A DNA stretch of 64,000 bases from Sipunculus nudus (taxonomy: Eukaryota; Annelida; Sipuncula; Golfingiida; Sipunculidae). The notes beneath the pieces are model-generated. The model was not told where the DNA came from. It made no database searches and saw nothing but the letters and a program-made list of their open reading frames with translations. The stretch's first letter is position 1. The number at the start of each line of letters is the position of its first letter. The stretch covers positions 40,358,019 to 40,422,018 of the forward strand of contig CM049306.1 in the NCBI GenBank assembly GCA_026874595.1, given 5' to 3'. Shown here in pieces: positions 37,057 to 51,000 of this stretch. A program made the translations under genes and the position numbers.

Positions 37057-38789
37057 AAGAAAATTGAAAGTATCAACACGAAGTATTAGGCAAATCAGAG
37101 ATGATCATAATTCAGGAGGTATTTGTGGAATTTCACTTAGAATGACAAAAAAAAAGAAAAAAAAAAAAACAGTCCTGCAAATTTGATACCCTTTTTTAAA
37201 AGAAGAACACTCAGTATCATCAAAATTATTTTTTCCCTGTAATTTAGTCAAAGTTGAGCACATTACAATGAATATAACTTGATTTTATCAAATGTTTGGC
37301 TCAGAATGATTTTTATCATATACTGTAGCTCTAAAGGGCAGACACTGACATTTATGTAAATAGCTGAGAAAAAGTGTGCTGGCTTTAAAAAAAAGTGGAT
37401 GAAACTGCTGCATGTACTTGATAATAAAAATACACATATAGTGTTTTCTTTATAAATCCTGGCCATTGTGGCTAAAGTTACTCCTACAAGTTTCTACTTC
37501 TTTTAGGCAAGTTCTGTCCCCCTGTAGAAAACTACTGAATCTGAAGGCAGAGTATCGGCATAAAAAGGAAAGAATGCTTCTGAATGTTTACCTTTAACAT
37601 GGAAATTTTAAGCAATCTTGAAACTTCAGCCTCATGTTATATACGTACTGTAGAACTGACAACTGCGTTTCAGCTTCGCAAACATTAGCGAGGGGAGGCG
37701 CCAAACATTCGGGCATTTCTATGATTAGATGAAAAGAACTTCTGCGACATCTAGCACTTAGAGCGTTCATACTACTACACCATTTAAGAGAATAAGAACT
37801 AAACCAGTTTGTTTCTCTCCTGCGTTTTACCTGATTCTGCATTTTATTACATGGCATAATAAAAATTGACTTGAATGATAATAAAAATAAAAAATATCTT
37901 TACAGTTTACGTCCGAAAACCCATTGGGTTTTATTTCATTATTTACCGTGCTTGATAAAACCCTTTTGATCAAGCTTTTGATAATTTAATTTTACCCCGT
38001 TTATCATTTATCATCGTTCTTGATATAATTTTTTTACCAGTGATTCATCATTTATCTTTTTATTGGTTTATTCATTTAGTTGTAGCTTTATATATTGGTT
38101 CATTAACAATATCACTTCTAGATTTAAATACTTAAAGGAATACATGATACTATAGTTCAATTCTAAATCATGCAGCAGTGTACACTGTCATGATCAAGAT
38201 GATATGTAGATACCTGATCTTATGATTACCGATTCTCATGATTATAATTTAATCAGGAACAAAATACAAAATATTACTGTCATGAAATAATGTGCAGGAC
38301 AGTTTGCATGTTTATTGCTGAAAGTTGAGTGATAGACTGAGAGTTATAATAATGCACAATGTAATCATTCTACCATGTACACTTTTGATTTTTATCACTA
38401 TATATTATGCAATGAACTTTCCGTGCACACAATCACCCACATACTAATTTATATATATATATATATATAAACATACGAACACACGCATATATATATATAT
38501 ATATATGTATGTACATACATACATACATACATACAAATATTTATTAAGCAGGTAACCAAGAAAGAATTGAATTACAGTAATCGCGGAGAGACATTTCTGT
38601 GGCGCAGATGAGACAACACCACGCGTTAGCAGAAAGGTAACGCCGTATGGGAGCTATATATATAGGGCGGAGCTCGAGAAAGGCAGCAACACATACATGT
38701 AAACTACTGATGTAATCATGCTTTGAAAGATCCCGATCAATCTTAATTAAGTTCTTAACACCGAGATACTACACTGAAGTTATATATGT

Positions 38790-38925
38790 GTCGAGGCCCA
38801 GATTAGAATCAGGTCCAGTTTAAAACTGGCCTAGCCCAGATCAAAATTTTGATACGGGCCGGTCCAAATTACAATTGCAATCTGGTCCAGCCCAGTTTTA
38901 AACTAGACCGGTCCCGATTAAAATC
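38790..38925. repeat. Cluster of short imperfect palindromes
   Basis: Successive motifs CCAGTTTAAAACTGG, ATCAAAATTTTGAT (perfect), ACAATTGCAATCTGG and CCCAGTTTTAAACTAG are separated by GGCCGGTCC-like phrases. Related phrases occur inverted at about 40545-40695 (GGATTCTAATCTGG, GACCGGCCCAAA, GGCCCAGTTTTAAACTG). Origin unclear; possibly a decayed foldback element. Confidence 0.5.
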
Positions 38926-38956
38926 CTGTGGTAGAGATTTCATGATTGAAATCTGG

Positions 38957-39172
38957 CAGAAGCGGATCCAATGGGGGGGGGGGGGGTCCAGGGGGTCCGG
39001 ACCCCCCCCCCCCTTTTCATCAGAAGCAACGTTTTTATGGGCTTCGGACAAAATTTTACGGCCTGGACCCCTCCTTTCCAGACTTGGGGACCTTTTTTTT
39101 AGGGTTTTCATTAGTCCTCCTGGATTAGAACCCCCCCCCCCCCCCTTTTCCTAAATCCTGGATCCGCCCCTG
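38957..39172. mobile_element. Short element with GGATCCGCCCCTG end and G/C homopolymers
   Basis: The right end CTGGATCCGCCCCTG (39158-39172) is the complement of the left end seen at 32302; its own left end (about 38957, CAGAAGCGGATCCAATGG) has diverged. The interior has long G and C runs. The same family as the 32.3-kb element by ends only, since the interiors differ. It interrupts the palindrome-rich sequence. Confidence 0.6.
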
Positions 39173-41103
39173 TCTGGTCTGGCCAGAATTTAAAGTGGGC
39201 AAGTCCAGATTAGAATCTTAATCTATCCTTGACTGGCTGATAGTTTTAGTAATATAGTTCTAGAATTATATCATAGAGTCCAAATCTATTCAAGATGCAC
39301 CATTTATAACATCATAAACACTTGTGAGTGGTAAGAATATTGATAAAAAGTTTATATAATATGGGAAGCTTTATCAAAAAGTTAAAAGAGATGATTGCAA
39401 ATAATATCACAAATACCATCATAATTGTGTTATCGTTGATTTATCCATTCTTTAAGCCCTGAAAATTACAACCACTATAATCTATAACCAAGCCAACAAT
39501 CTGAATAAAAACCTTTACAATATCAAAAGCTTTTTACCACCTTCAAAGCTAGATATATTATGCAGAAAAGGATAGGCTACAGTTAATGTATAGGTTAATG
39601 AAAAACAGCGTCTAAAAGCAAAAATCGTCCTCATAGTATTAGCTCAGTGATCACATTTAACCTTAGACCACAAAGGGTTATAAAAGGTGAAGGCTGGGTT
39701 ATAGTCGGACGTCACTGATGTCAGTCTCATCCAACTTAATAAATAGTAAAAGAAAAATATTAATTTTCTGTATTTTAACAAAAGAATAAAAAGGGGACAC
39801 TTCTTTGTGCATATTAATTGTTGACACCTGTTTACACATTGAAAATAGAATGCCTGGACACTTAATATATATTAATTTTAAATATTTAAAATCAACTTTT
39901 TTTAATCCATATAAAATCAACAGTTTTCAAGAAATTCTATAAACCTGTACCATAATGTAGGAACATTCTTAGCGTTTTGATTACGTAAATGATAAACCTA
40001 AACATTTTAAGAGTGGTTCATGAAATATATTTGCCTTGGTATTCAGCTTAAAAGACAAAACAGGGTGAGTTTTTTTTTCAAATTAGGTACCAAGCTCACC
40101 TTAACTATTAACTTGTAACTGAATTGTCTACACTAAGTTACACTGCACACAAAATGTTTTATACCAAGTTGTTACAATATCATGAACAATAAAAGGATAA
40201 CTTGATGTAAACCTGAAGTAAAATTAAAAATCAGCTCTTTACTAATTGTTATACTTCATTTAAAACATATTGATTAAATACACATACATCTATTACATTA
40301 ATCACATATAACTTCATTTGAAGACTGTAGTTTGCAAAAATCACTTGTCATATATATATTTATAAACCTCCTACGTATATTATAACTGTAAGGTTCATAT
40401 TTAAAGGCTATTTTCTGTTTGCAATAAACAGAGAGTAAATATAACAATTAAAATTTGATACAAGTTAAAATTATGGGTTTATTATCAGTTTCTCTATGAT
40501 TCACAATAACATAATAATTAGGCCAGCCGAGGCGTAAATATAAGGATCCACAGGATTCTAATCTGGGCTGGCTCAGTTAAAATATTACCAAGCCAATTAC
40601 TATCCTGACTTCTCCAGCATAGGATTGTAATCTGGACCGGCCCAAATAAAAAAAAAACACTGGGGTGGCCCAGTTTTAAACTGCCTTGTTTCAATTTAAA
40701 GCTTTGTAATTTGGGAATATATATGTGTGTGTGTGTGGAGTTGTGTTTTATTCGTTCTTTTTCTCTTATGTGTATCCACGAATTTGGCACTCGTGCCTAA
40801 AGAATTAAGACGATGTGGCTTTTTTAGGACATAAAGCTATCCCATCGAGAAAAATTATTAGGTGTTCATGCGAAATTTTTTTTAGTCCTTTAAATGCATG
40901 TATATACCCCTTAACTACACCTCCCCCATTCTGGATAGATGGACATATATAACACAGTTTCGTTTTCTCTAAGCTTTAACTATATGTGCACCAGATTATG
41001 AATCAGCTTGACTCATAATTTCCTATATACAGTTTATCGATACATGGTACCGACACTTAATTGAAGGTTTAGGTATACATTTAGTTGGTTGATTGGTATT
41101 AAG

Positions 41104-41106
<3 letters not shown>

Positions 41107-41149
<43 letters not shown>
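41107..41149. repeat. (TA)n microsatellite
   Basis: About 20 pure TA units, followed by further short TA tracts to about 41185. Confidence 0.9.
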
Positions 41150-41151
<2 letters not shown>

Positions 41152-42071
41152 TCAATAATTTATATATATATACATATATATATTAATTATAATTATATAC
41201 GTAAAATATTTTAGCCTATGAAAAATATATATATTGGATTTTTTATTCCATCTATATGTATAAAATCTACAGCCGGGTTTATTTGGAAAGTTCATTCCAG
41301 GTTCACGGGGTCAGTATGGAAGAGGGTGTCCTCCCATATTGAGAAAATGTTTTAATATGGATTGTTAGGAGGACATTTTTAGACACCTTACCCAAAAAAT
41401 GTGAGGATTTTCTGTTTCTCAGCTACTGTTCTCTTAAATTTTAAATGTCTTTGCATAACGTATAGTACGTCACACTTCAGAGGTTGAGGTTTCATGTTTG
41501 GCCGTCTGGCCGACCATAATATTTATATTTATTCAAATTTGGATATTAACTTGAAAGCCCAAACATTCAATCGTTTGTAACATGCAGATGTCTGTATGGT
41601 GAAAATGCGCATCTATACGTTTATAACATGCAAAATATCATCGTTAAAAAGGATTCCTCATGGTAATATAATTTATATGTTAAAGTCGCTTGTTAAACTT
41701 TGCATTTTACCGGCTTCTATAGCCACTTTTAGAAAATGCTCAAGTTATACTTATTTGTGCAATATTTTGATGGCCTGTGATTTTGCAGATTGTGCAGATT
41801 TTTATTTCCATTCCATGCTTTTAACTACTTTTATTGGTTTAATGTCTTTCATCGATTTACTGTCATATCATAGTGTATTACTGCATGAATTATTTGCATT
41901 TCTTATCTAGCCTAAGTTAGCCTACATCTCAATTTTAGTCTGCATCTTTAATTTTAATGAATATTTTTTTCATAGTAAGTCATTTTATATGCAATTGCTT
42001 GTTTGTAATAGCGATTTAGCACATCAGCGTGGGTTTGACGCTTTTCAAAATAACATATTATTATCATTGTA

Positions 42072-42210
42072 ACGTCCGAGGTCGGTGGTTTTCTCCGGGT
42101 CCTCCGGTTTCCTCCACCCTTATCGACTACCGAGGGCCAAAATCCGAGCCATCGAGGGTGCCTCGTATTAGTTATTATAACTAGTTGTTCAATCCATTTA
42201 AACTAGATAA
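42072..42210 (+). mobile_element. 5'-truncated copy of the 20.7-kb SINE family
   Basis: Matches only the body and tail of the minus-strand SINE at 20701-20978: CGTCCGAGGTCGGTGGTTTT, TTTCCTCCACCCTTA, GCCTCGTATTA and ACTAGTTGT.CAATCCAT. The tRNA head is absent, as in 5'-truncated retroposition. Confidence 0.8.
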
Positions 42211-42473
42211 AGTCTTTAACATTATTATTATTATATTTATTATTATTATTAAGTTTTCTCCAGGATGTATCACAGTAGCATTAGTCTGATTATCAAAATA
42301 TAGGCCTATAGGTCCTGGACAACCATTTTTTTTTTAAGAAAAAAGAATCTTAATCATACCCGATGTAACACCTAAGGTCAAACTGGACTAATATGAATTA
42401 AGACATTTAGAATCCTTTCAGTATGGTATAGTGATCGGGTTCCCATACAACTATATTTCCCAGGATTCTCCAC

Positions 42474-42489
42474 GCATACACACACACAC

Positions 42490-42522
<33 letters not shown>

Positions 42523-42529
42523 ATATACA

Positions 42530-42597
<68 letters not shown>
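42474..42597. repeat. Compound (CA)n-(TA)n-(GT)n-(TA)n microsatellite
   Basis: CA and GT tracts flank and interleave with two TA tracts, giving a potential cruciform. The minus-strand open frame through it is an artefact. Confidence 0.9.
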
Positions 42598-42598
<1 letters not shown>

Positions 42599-43839
42599 GA
42601 AAATCACAAAGCTTTAAATTTAAACAAGGCAGCTTGACGATACTGAGTACTTTAACTTAAGCTCGTTTAAAGAGTTTACAGTTTTAAATTTATATGGGCT
42701 AATTACCTTTATCAGCTTCATTCTAAGTGTAGGTCTACATTTGTCATTCTTGATGATCAGCGCAATACACCTCTTCAAGGATGTGTGCCGTTTTGGTAAC
42801 AGGGCGTTCTATCTGGCTCGCTTCCGTGACAGCTGTGATAAACAATATGGAAACGTCAACTGTTACTCTTTAGGCTAACTGTTTTAAGCTGTCTTCAAAA
42901 TATATTTTGGTAAGATTTTATCATTATGTCACTGCGGTTTATTTATCCTTTAAAGTAACTAGAATTTCAGTCAGCCAACTAATCATAGTTTTAAAACGGT
43001 TAACCTGATGAAAGTAATTGAGCGATAATAAATGAAACCGCTGTGTACTCAATTGAACCCTGTTTACAGTTCTTGACGTGTACTTATACAGAGGTATAGG
43101 TGTGCCGGTGCATTATATGGGGCTGGACTTCAGGGGGCAAAACCAGTTATTGAACCCACATGTTCGTTTTAAAAAAATGTGGGTTCAATGTCTCATAGGC
43201 TTCTACTATACCCTAGTATAAATAAAATATCAATATCTTATCATTTGTATATAAGTTGTATAAGGAAAGGTCTGCATTATGTTGGAAGAGGAAGAAGAAG
43301 AAAATAAGCATAATTTCTTAAGGCAAAAGAAAAAATGTATGGTTCTCAGGCACGTTTTTTCAGAAATCACTGCGGGCGGGCAATTTTTTATTTTTTACCT
43401 TTTTTTGTATATTTCTATAAAAACGTAATATGATCAGAGAAAAGCATGATAAAAACAGAATTTTTTGCTTTACAGGTAAAAGCACTACATAACTTAGGAA
43501 ATCTTTTCAAAATTGTATTATTTTATCTTCTTGAAAGATAAAAATCAAAATAAAAATTGTTGATCGGGGGGGGGGGGGGTTAAAATTGACCCAGGTGGGT
43601 CAATATATATATACTATATTATACATATATGTATAGGGATTGTATACTGAATAAGGAGCAAGTATATAATCCAGTCTAAATGGGAGAAGGTGGAAAATTA
43701 ATAAAGTTTCTTGTAGTGAGAACATGTTCTGTGTTACTTTCCATGTTCCTTGACCTTTGTTGTATAACCTTGGTTGTATATACAATCTGAAACATGAGAG
43801 AATTCTGTGGGTCATTAGTGCATTGAGAACATGCAAAGA

Positions 43840-43930
43840 TGTGATAACTGAAACAGGATTCGAACCACCAACCGCATGCCCAGAAGCCGTCTAGGTATCC
43901 AACTGTGCCACTAAGGCAAATTGCAAACCA
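43840..43930 (-). repeat. tRNA-like head of a probable SINE
   Basis: On the minus strand the segment contains TTAGTGGCACAGTTGGATA (box A-like) and GGTGGTTCGAATCCTG (box B-like) at normal spacing. It continues into a non-tRNA body towards lower coordinates. No target duplication was identified and element limits are unclear, so only the head is called. It is not a plausible intact tRNA: no clean acceptor pairing is visible. Confidence 0.55.
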
Positions 43931-44966
43931 AAGGAAAGCCAGTGTATTTAAGTCTGTTAAACAATTGTGAGTGAATAACCCTGGAAATGTCCACCAGAGG
44001 TCACTTTGCTTCAGGGGTGGATTCTCCCAGGTGAACAATGGGACATATATTAATGTGTTTCAGTAGGGGGCTGGTGCCCCTAAACCTCCGCTAGCATTCT
44101 GGAAAGGTAAATGAGAATATGAAGCAAATTAAAAAGCAGAAGGTGCAGTAAAACACAATAGGAATATATGAAAAGGGGGCTGCAGCTCTCACACCCCTGC
44201 TAAAACCACCTCCTTTGTTGGGTATGACGTCAGTATAATCTGTGCACAAGGGAACACAACACGGCGAGCAAAACAGCAAGTATATAATATGAAGTCCACA
44301 TATTATGTACAGGACTGAATACACTTCAGTTTTAGTTATTGAATAACCTTTCATGTCTTATATTGATGATAAGACGGTTTCAGCCTGTTCAGACTCATCT
44401 TGGTCTGAATGAAATGTAAACCGGATTCTATAAAGTCGCATCCCAAATAAATGTTACTGTAACTCAGTGGGTGTGCTAATATATACCTCAGTTCCTACAA
44501 AATTCTATTTTATGATTTATTGAATGATTTATTTGACACTATTTTAAAATGTAGATTGTTTTACAACTAAATCCTAATATTTTCTTCTGAAAACGTCATA
44601 ATTTCTGAAGAAAATAATGACAATAAAGTGTGTCAAGGATTCAGGATCTTGTTTATTTCTTTATTGTAGGTGATTAGAAAATGCCACACTTTAATAATAT
44701 TACTTAATCCATGTTAAAAATCTTATTCCATTTTAGTGTAATTAGAATGGACTCTTAAATACTGAGAAGTGCATGCTTTAAAAAGTCTGATGCCAATACA
44801 GTGATAGTTTCTGGTGGATAAGTTTCAGTACATGTGGCAGGTCCCTGGTCCTAATTCTGGAACTGATGACTATAACACAACTCATAACTGCCATACAGGT
44901 ACAGTTATTTAAAATGCTCCCTATGATATTTGAGGTTTATTTGACTGAAAATTAATTTCTTTTCAG

Positions 44967-45025
44967 AAATGCCAAATATGCCTGTACAGCTTGACATGCG
45001 ACAGCAAACCTCCCTGTCAAGCTGA
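44967..45025 (+). promoter_or_regulatory. 5' leader with upstream ORF abutting the TMEM180 start
   Basis: A good acceptor (TTTCTTTTCAG) ends at 44966, so a non-coding first exon probably lies upstream. The leader contains an 18-codon ORF (ATG 44969, product MPNMPVQLDMRQQTSLSS, TGA 45023-45025). Its stop codon is immediately followed by the main ATG in the same frame. It also shows that the main frame cannot start further upstream. Confidence 0.6.
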
Positions 45026-48000
45026 ATGCTTGGTTGGATGTCATCAGATAATACAGAAGAAAATACAGAAGGAAATACAGATCTGACAATGAAGCAGTCA
45101 CACATTGACAAGAAGCTGGGCATCTCTTATGGGTCCTTGGCTCTGTTTAGTGCGATACTACACAATGTCTTCCTGCTTTATCACGTTGAACTCTTTGTGT
45201 CGGTTTATAAAATCGACAAGGTGTCATTCTGGGTCGGGGAGACTGTGTTTTTGTTCTGGAACTCGTTCAATGACCCATTGTTTGGTTGGCTGAGCGACAA
45301 GAAATACCTGACACAGAAGGTGGAAAGCAGTAACATCATACTGAAGAGACTTAAAGCGATATCGTGGAACGGCCCTTTGTTTGGGTTATCATTTCTTGCC
45401 TTTTGGTTCTCGTGGGGCCATCCTTCCATTCAGTTTGTTGTGTGTCTGTGCCTTTATGACAGCTTTTTGACTATGATAGACCTACATCACTCGGCTCTCT
45501 TGGCTGATCTAGCTGTGAGTGCCGAGGTCAGGACTCGGCTCAATTCTTACTGTTCTTTATTCAGTGCCGTAGGTTCTCTGTCTGTGTTCATGTCCTATGC
45601 GATATGGCACAGAGAGAACTTATTTCCATTTCAAGCATTTTGTGGAACATTGACGCTTGTGTCTGTGATAGGTTTTTTCTTCAGCACAAATTCACTACAG
45701 AGTTATTGTGTCTTCAAAAAGCATGAAGATCTCACAGAGATCAGGTATGTTTATTTGTATATTTCATTATTACCAGCAGCGCTAGTATTGGTATCTTGTT
45801 TATGTTAAAGCTCTGAGTTAAAATGAGCTTTACTAATTTTGTGGATATTATGAGTATAATTAAGGTTTAACAAAGAGGATATTTATAAACGGACAAAGTT
45901 TTTCAAATAAAAACCACCTAGACATGTTCAGTGCAAAGTTTCATCAGAATTATGTGCACATATATGCATGAAAAACTGCTCCATTCCTGTATGTACATGA
46001 ATGCTTATAAGTTATATGTATATGTCTGAAGTGGCAGATTGATGAAGCAGTACACTGTATTACAGTTACAACTGTGCAGGATCTTTAGATAATACTCAAA
46101 ATCAGTAGTATTTAAAAAGCAACAGACCTGTGATAATTAAACTCACAGTGCTAATACCCACACCCCCACTTACAGAACAGACATTCCCCACGAAAATAAT
46201 TCCCTGTACCTCTCCCAAAGTCCTCTATATCATTGAGCTCAAAACTATTATAAACATGTTACAAAACTGTACTTCAAGGATACTCTGCAAAAAGCTTGAA
46301 CACTTTTGAATACCTGTAATCTTCATAACAATGTTTGATATTTACTGGGATACAGAATTTTCCTGCAAACAGTATGTACATAAATCTGCTGCTTAACTGA
46401 TTTTGGGATGCATTCTACCTTTGTGCCAACCACTCCAGTGTGTTTTAATTTTAGCAGATATGGGAGATTGTTTTATCTGCTTACCACTTGAATTCATTAT
46501 GAAAACAAGTAATTCAGGTTTTGAATATTTTCAGAAATCATCATTTACAAATTATGTCTGCCATTTTTTTATATTTATTTTTTTTTTTATTTTTAAAGGG
46601 ACATAATCAGGAGCAATTTTATGCCTATTCTTTCATACTATCAGTTCAGTTTTGCTTTATACAAAAGTTTCCCAGCAAAACCATCCCAGCACCTAGTCTC
46701 AGTACCTCCCATATGGCTGTGTGTGTTGGTAAACACAGTCCACTTGTGTCTGTTTACCATAACAAGGCTGTGTGACTAGAGGTCTGATTGTGAGCCTCAA
46801 CATGAGATGTGTCAGCCAGCAGGAACATGTATTACTTTTAATTTGACCAAGTCAATCAGGACATCTCCTGATGGACACGTGTTGTGCTCCGCAATGCACA
46901 TGGCCCAACACTGTGTTCATGTTGACACCTGTGATTGCGCCCTGTCCACTGTTTTTAATACTCGTTTACAGGAGTAAGCAAACAGTTACAATGCAATATT
47001 TTGGCAGGAACCAATTTATTTTAAAGGGAAAAAGCAATTTTTAGTGTTAATTCAACATACTTTATAGGTGATTCAGCCTCTTAAACTTCTAATTTTCCAT
47101 TTCATTTTGATGCAGCACCACATCCAGACAGAATTCAAATATGAGCCAAGAAAAAGCATCATTGAAAAAATTCATCAAAGACCTGTCAGGGCAAAGTAAC
47201 TTTGTCTGGTTTTCTTTGATGAATTTAGTTCAGGTAAGAATCAGTGTTTATCTCCAGTGGTCACTAATCATTTATACATACATCACTTGTCACTTTACGC
47301 TCTATAAGCAGCAGCTACGCTACGCTCAACTATTCGCTACACTAACCACTGCAATAAACCGCTGTTGCCGGCCAGGTTTGGCTACCAGACGGTGCTGTCT
47401 CTGTAGAATTCCCCCTGCGTTATATATAACCAAACACATTGCAGGTATCACCAGCACAAACAGATGTTCTTCGAGGTACTGGTCACCTTACACTGCTGTG
47501 GAAAGCGCTTGGCAGCACAGACTTTTTTAAACTCATGGAAATACACACGATGCAATTGTCAGCTTTCAACACAGTCTGTATACTGACTTGCCTGAGGTCA
47601 GTTATCCCCCACTCTCTGCATATTTCCTGTATTGCGTGCCGCTCAAGCTTGCCCCACAAAGCTATGTTTGTTTACATGAGCGCTAAGCCAATCAGATTTC
47701 TTCTACCAGTTCTTCAGATTTTTTTAAATGCAGAGCCAATCAGATTTTACTTTATCCAGCGCAAACTGATTGGGTGTTGCCAAACCTTAAGAATCCTGTT
47801 ATTTCCCACAGCATGTGAGTGGAAGGTCACTGGGCGGGGAGGCCAAGCGCTGTGTTCAGAGCGTATTGTCACTAATACATATACTATTTATCACCTATGC
47901 ATTTATACATACATCATTTATCACTTATATGTACATCATTTTTCAACTTATACATCACTTATACATACATCATTTATCACTTATACATATGTTATTTATC

Positions 48001-51000
48001 ACTTATATGTACATCATTTATCACTTATACATCACTTATATGTACATAATTTATCACATATCATTTATCACTTATATGTACATCATTTATCACTTATACA
48101 TACATCATTTATCCCTTATGAATACATCACTTATCAATTATATAAACATAATTTATCACTTGGGCCCATCATGTTTTAAGCTCAGCTGACTGAAAGTCAT
48201 CTGAGCTATAGTGATCACTCTTTGTCCGTCGTCCGTCTGTCCGTCCGTTAACCAGGCACAAATCGTAACCGCTGAACCTAGAACCTTGTAACTTAGGATT
48301 CTGAGAGGTCCATGAAAAATCTCCTTGGAAACCAGAAATTAGGTCTCTGTTACCCATATCCTTCGAGCTATGGGGCCCCAAAGTACCCCCCAGAAAAGTC
48401 AAAAATTTCATACAAAAACTTCAATATCTCATTAACTACTTGACTGATGGTCATGGTTTTTGGCATACATATTGATCATGAGATGTTCCATCACTTCCTG
48501 CAGACTGGTGGCACCACCTCTATTTTTCGATTTTTTACAAATTTTTTTCTCTATTTTGAGACCTTTAAAAATGTGAACATCTGTTAACAAGGCACAAATC
48601 GTAAAGCCTAGACCTAGAATCTAAATTCTTGATACACTGAGAGGTCCATGAAAAATCTCCTTGGAAACCAGAAATTAGGTCTCTGTTACCCATATCCTTC
48701 GAGCTATGGGGCCCCAAAGTACCCCCCAGAAAAGTCAAATATTTCATACAAAAACTTCAATATCTCATTAACTACTTGACTGATGGTCATGATTTTTTGC
48801 ATACATATTGATCATGAGATGTTCCATCACTTCCTGCAGACTGGTGGCGCCACCTGTATTTTTCGATTTTTTACAAATTTTTTTCTCTATTTTGAGACCT
48901 TTAAAAATGTGAACATCTGTTAACAAGGCACAAATCGTAAAGCCTAGACCTAGAATCTTAATTCTTGATACACTGAGAGGTCCATGAAAAATCTCCTTGG
49001 AAACCAGAAATTAGGTCTCTGTTACCCATATCCTTTGAGCTATGGGGCCCCAAAGTACCCCCCAGAATAGAAAAAAATTTCATACAAAAACTTCAATATC
49101 TCAATAACTACAACACTGATTGTCATGATTTTTGGCATACATATTGATCATGAGATGTTCCATAAGTTCCTGCAGACTGGTGGCGCCACCTGTATTTTTC
49201 GATTTTTTTACAATTTTTTCCTCTATTTTTGAGACGTTTAAAGATGCTGTCATCTGTTAACGTGGCACAAATCGTAACCGCTGGACCTAGAATCTTCATT
49301 CTCGACACACTGAGAAACCTATTAAAAGTCTCCGGGGAAACCATAAATTAGATCTCTGTTACCCATATCCTTTGAGCTATGGGGCCCCAAAGTACCCCCC
49401 AGAAAAGTCAAAAATTTCATACAAAACTTCAATATCTCATTAACTACTTGACTGATGGTCATGATTTTTGGCATACTTATTGATCATGAGATGTTCCATC
49501 ACTTCCTGCAGACTGGTGGCGCCACCTGAATTTTTCGATTTTTTACGAATTTAAAAATGTGAACAGCTGTTAACAGGGCACAAATCATAAAGACTGGACC
49601 TAGAATCTTCATTCTTGACACACTGAGAGGTCCATAAAAAGTCTGCATGGAAACCTGAAATTAGGTCTCTGTTACCCATATCCTTTGAGCTATGGCACTC
49701 CAAAGTACAGCTCAGAATAATGGAAAATTTGATACAAAAGCTGAAGTATCTGAACAACTAATGCAGAGATCACCATAATTGTTTTCATGGATATTGATCA
49801 TGAAGTGTTTCATCAGTTTCTGCAGACTGGTGGCACCACCTGTATTTGTTCGGGTTTTTTAGCTCAGCTGACTATTAGTCATCTGAGCTATAGTCGTGGT
49901 CCATTGTCCGTCGTCCGTCCGTCTGTCCGTCCGTCCGTCCGTCCGTAGATGTGGCACGTTTTGAAACCGTAAGACCTAGGAATCCAAAATTCGGCATAAT
50001 GTTAGATGTCCCCAAGATCTCCTACCAAGCCGAAAACTGGGTCTTTGCAACTTCGTTCCTTTGAGAAATTAAGGAAAAACCTCAATTTTTTATTAAAAAC
50101 CTATTTTCACACTTCAGGACTGCCTAATATCAAAACCACTCATCTGTTTTTCCTCATATTTACCATAAATATTCCTCTATATAGTTCCTATGTACATGCA
50201 AGAAATTATGTCTGTATTATTTAATTTAAAAAAGTTCTGGGCCCAAACATAATGCATTTTGTAAAAAATCAGGAAAGATATTTGATCACTTAACACAAAA
50301 AATGTTATTGACCTTTTTTCCAGTAATATAACTTTAATTAATCAAAATTAAATTGTAAACCCAAAATTAGATGAAAATCTTTTAAATTTTCTAAAATATT
50401 AATAAAAATAAAAAATTGGTACCTTAAATTTAGCCCAACTTTGACCATGGCACGTTTTTTTCCTGTAACTGCTGTGGATTTAATTTTCACAGCATGTTTT
50501 TGTTAGCATTTCAACTGTTAACACCAAAAATTTGAAACCAGTTGATTAAAAACTGTAGATTTTAATAAGTTTTCAAGCACCATGTAACATATTGTTTACA
50601 TTAAGCTAGTGTTATGCAGTTTGCAAGAGCTCAGCTCCCCAGCTTCAGCTCTTAGTTCCTTAAATTCGGCATACAGTTAGATGTCTCCAAAATCCCCTAC
50701 CATGCCAAGAATTTGGTCACTAGGACTTAATACCTTCGAGATATTAATGAAAAACTTCATTTTCCATTAAAAACCCATTGTTACACTTCAAGACTGCCTA
50801 ATATCAAAACCACTGATCTGACTTTAATCATAAATAATATACATATTTTTCATTCTCTATGCACATGCCAGAATGATGTCAGTATTGCGTAATTGTTTTA
50901 AGTTATGGGCCCAAACATAATGCACTTTGTAAAAAATCAAGAAATATATTTACTCCCTTAACAAGGGCATTGCTGAAGCTAGAGATTTTTTTGTCAGGGA

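Larger units (their letters stand above)
34801..44966. other. Long gene-poor interval between gene B and TMEM180
   Basis: I find no spliceable protein frame. Contents: a G-run element end at about 35048 (CAGGGGCGTAGATGG followed by poly-G and a poly-C partner), (TA)n tracts near 36126-36202, 38450-38540 and 41107-41149, the CA/TA repeat at 42474-42597, two SINE copies, a tRNA-like block and the palindrome cluster. The remainder is AT-rich sequence without recognised features. Confidence 0.5.

Noticed and set aside
47880-48165. CRISPR-like regular repeats
   Set aside because: Short degenerate tandem units without spacers in a eukaryotic intron: a minisatellite.
47439-48189. Two long overlapping open frames (246 and 124 codons)
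   Set aside because: They span the MITE and the 20-bp minisatellite; the Tyr/His/Ile repeats are translated minisatellite.
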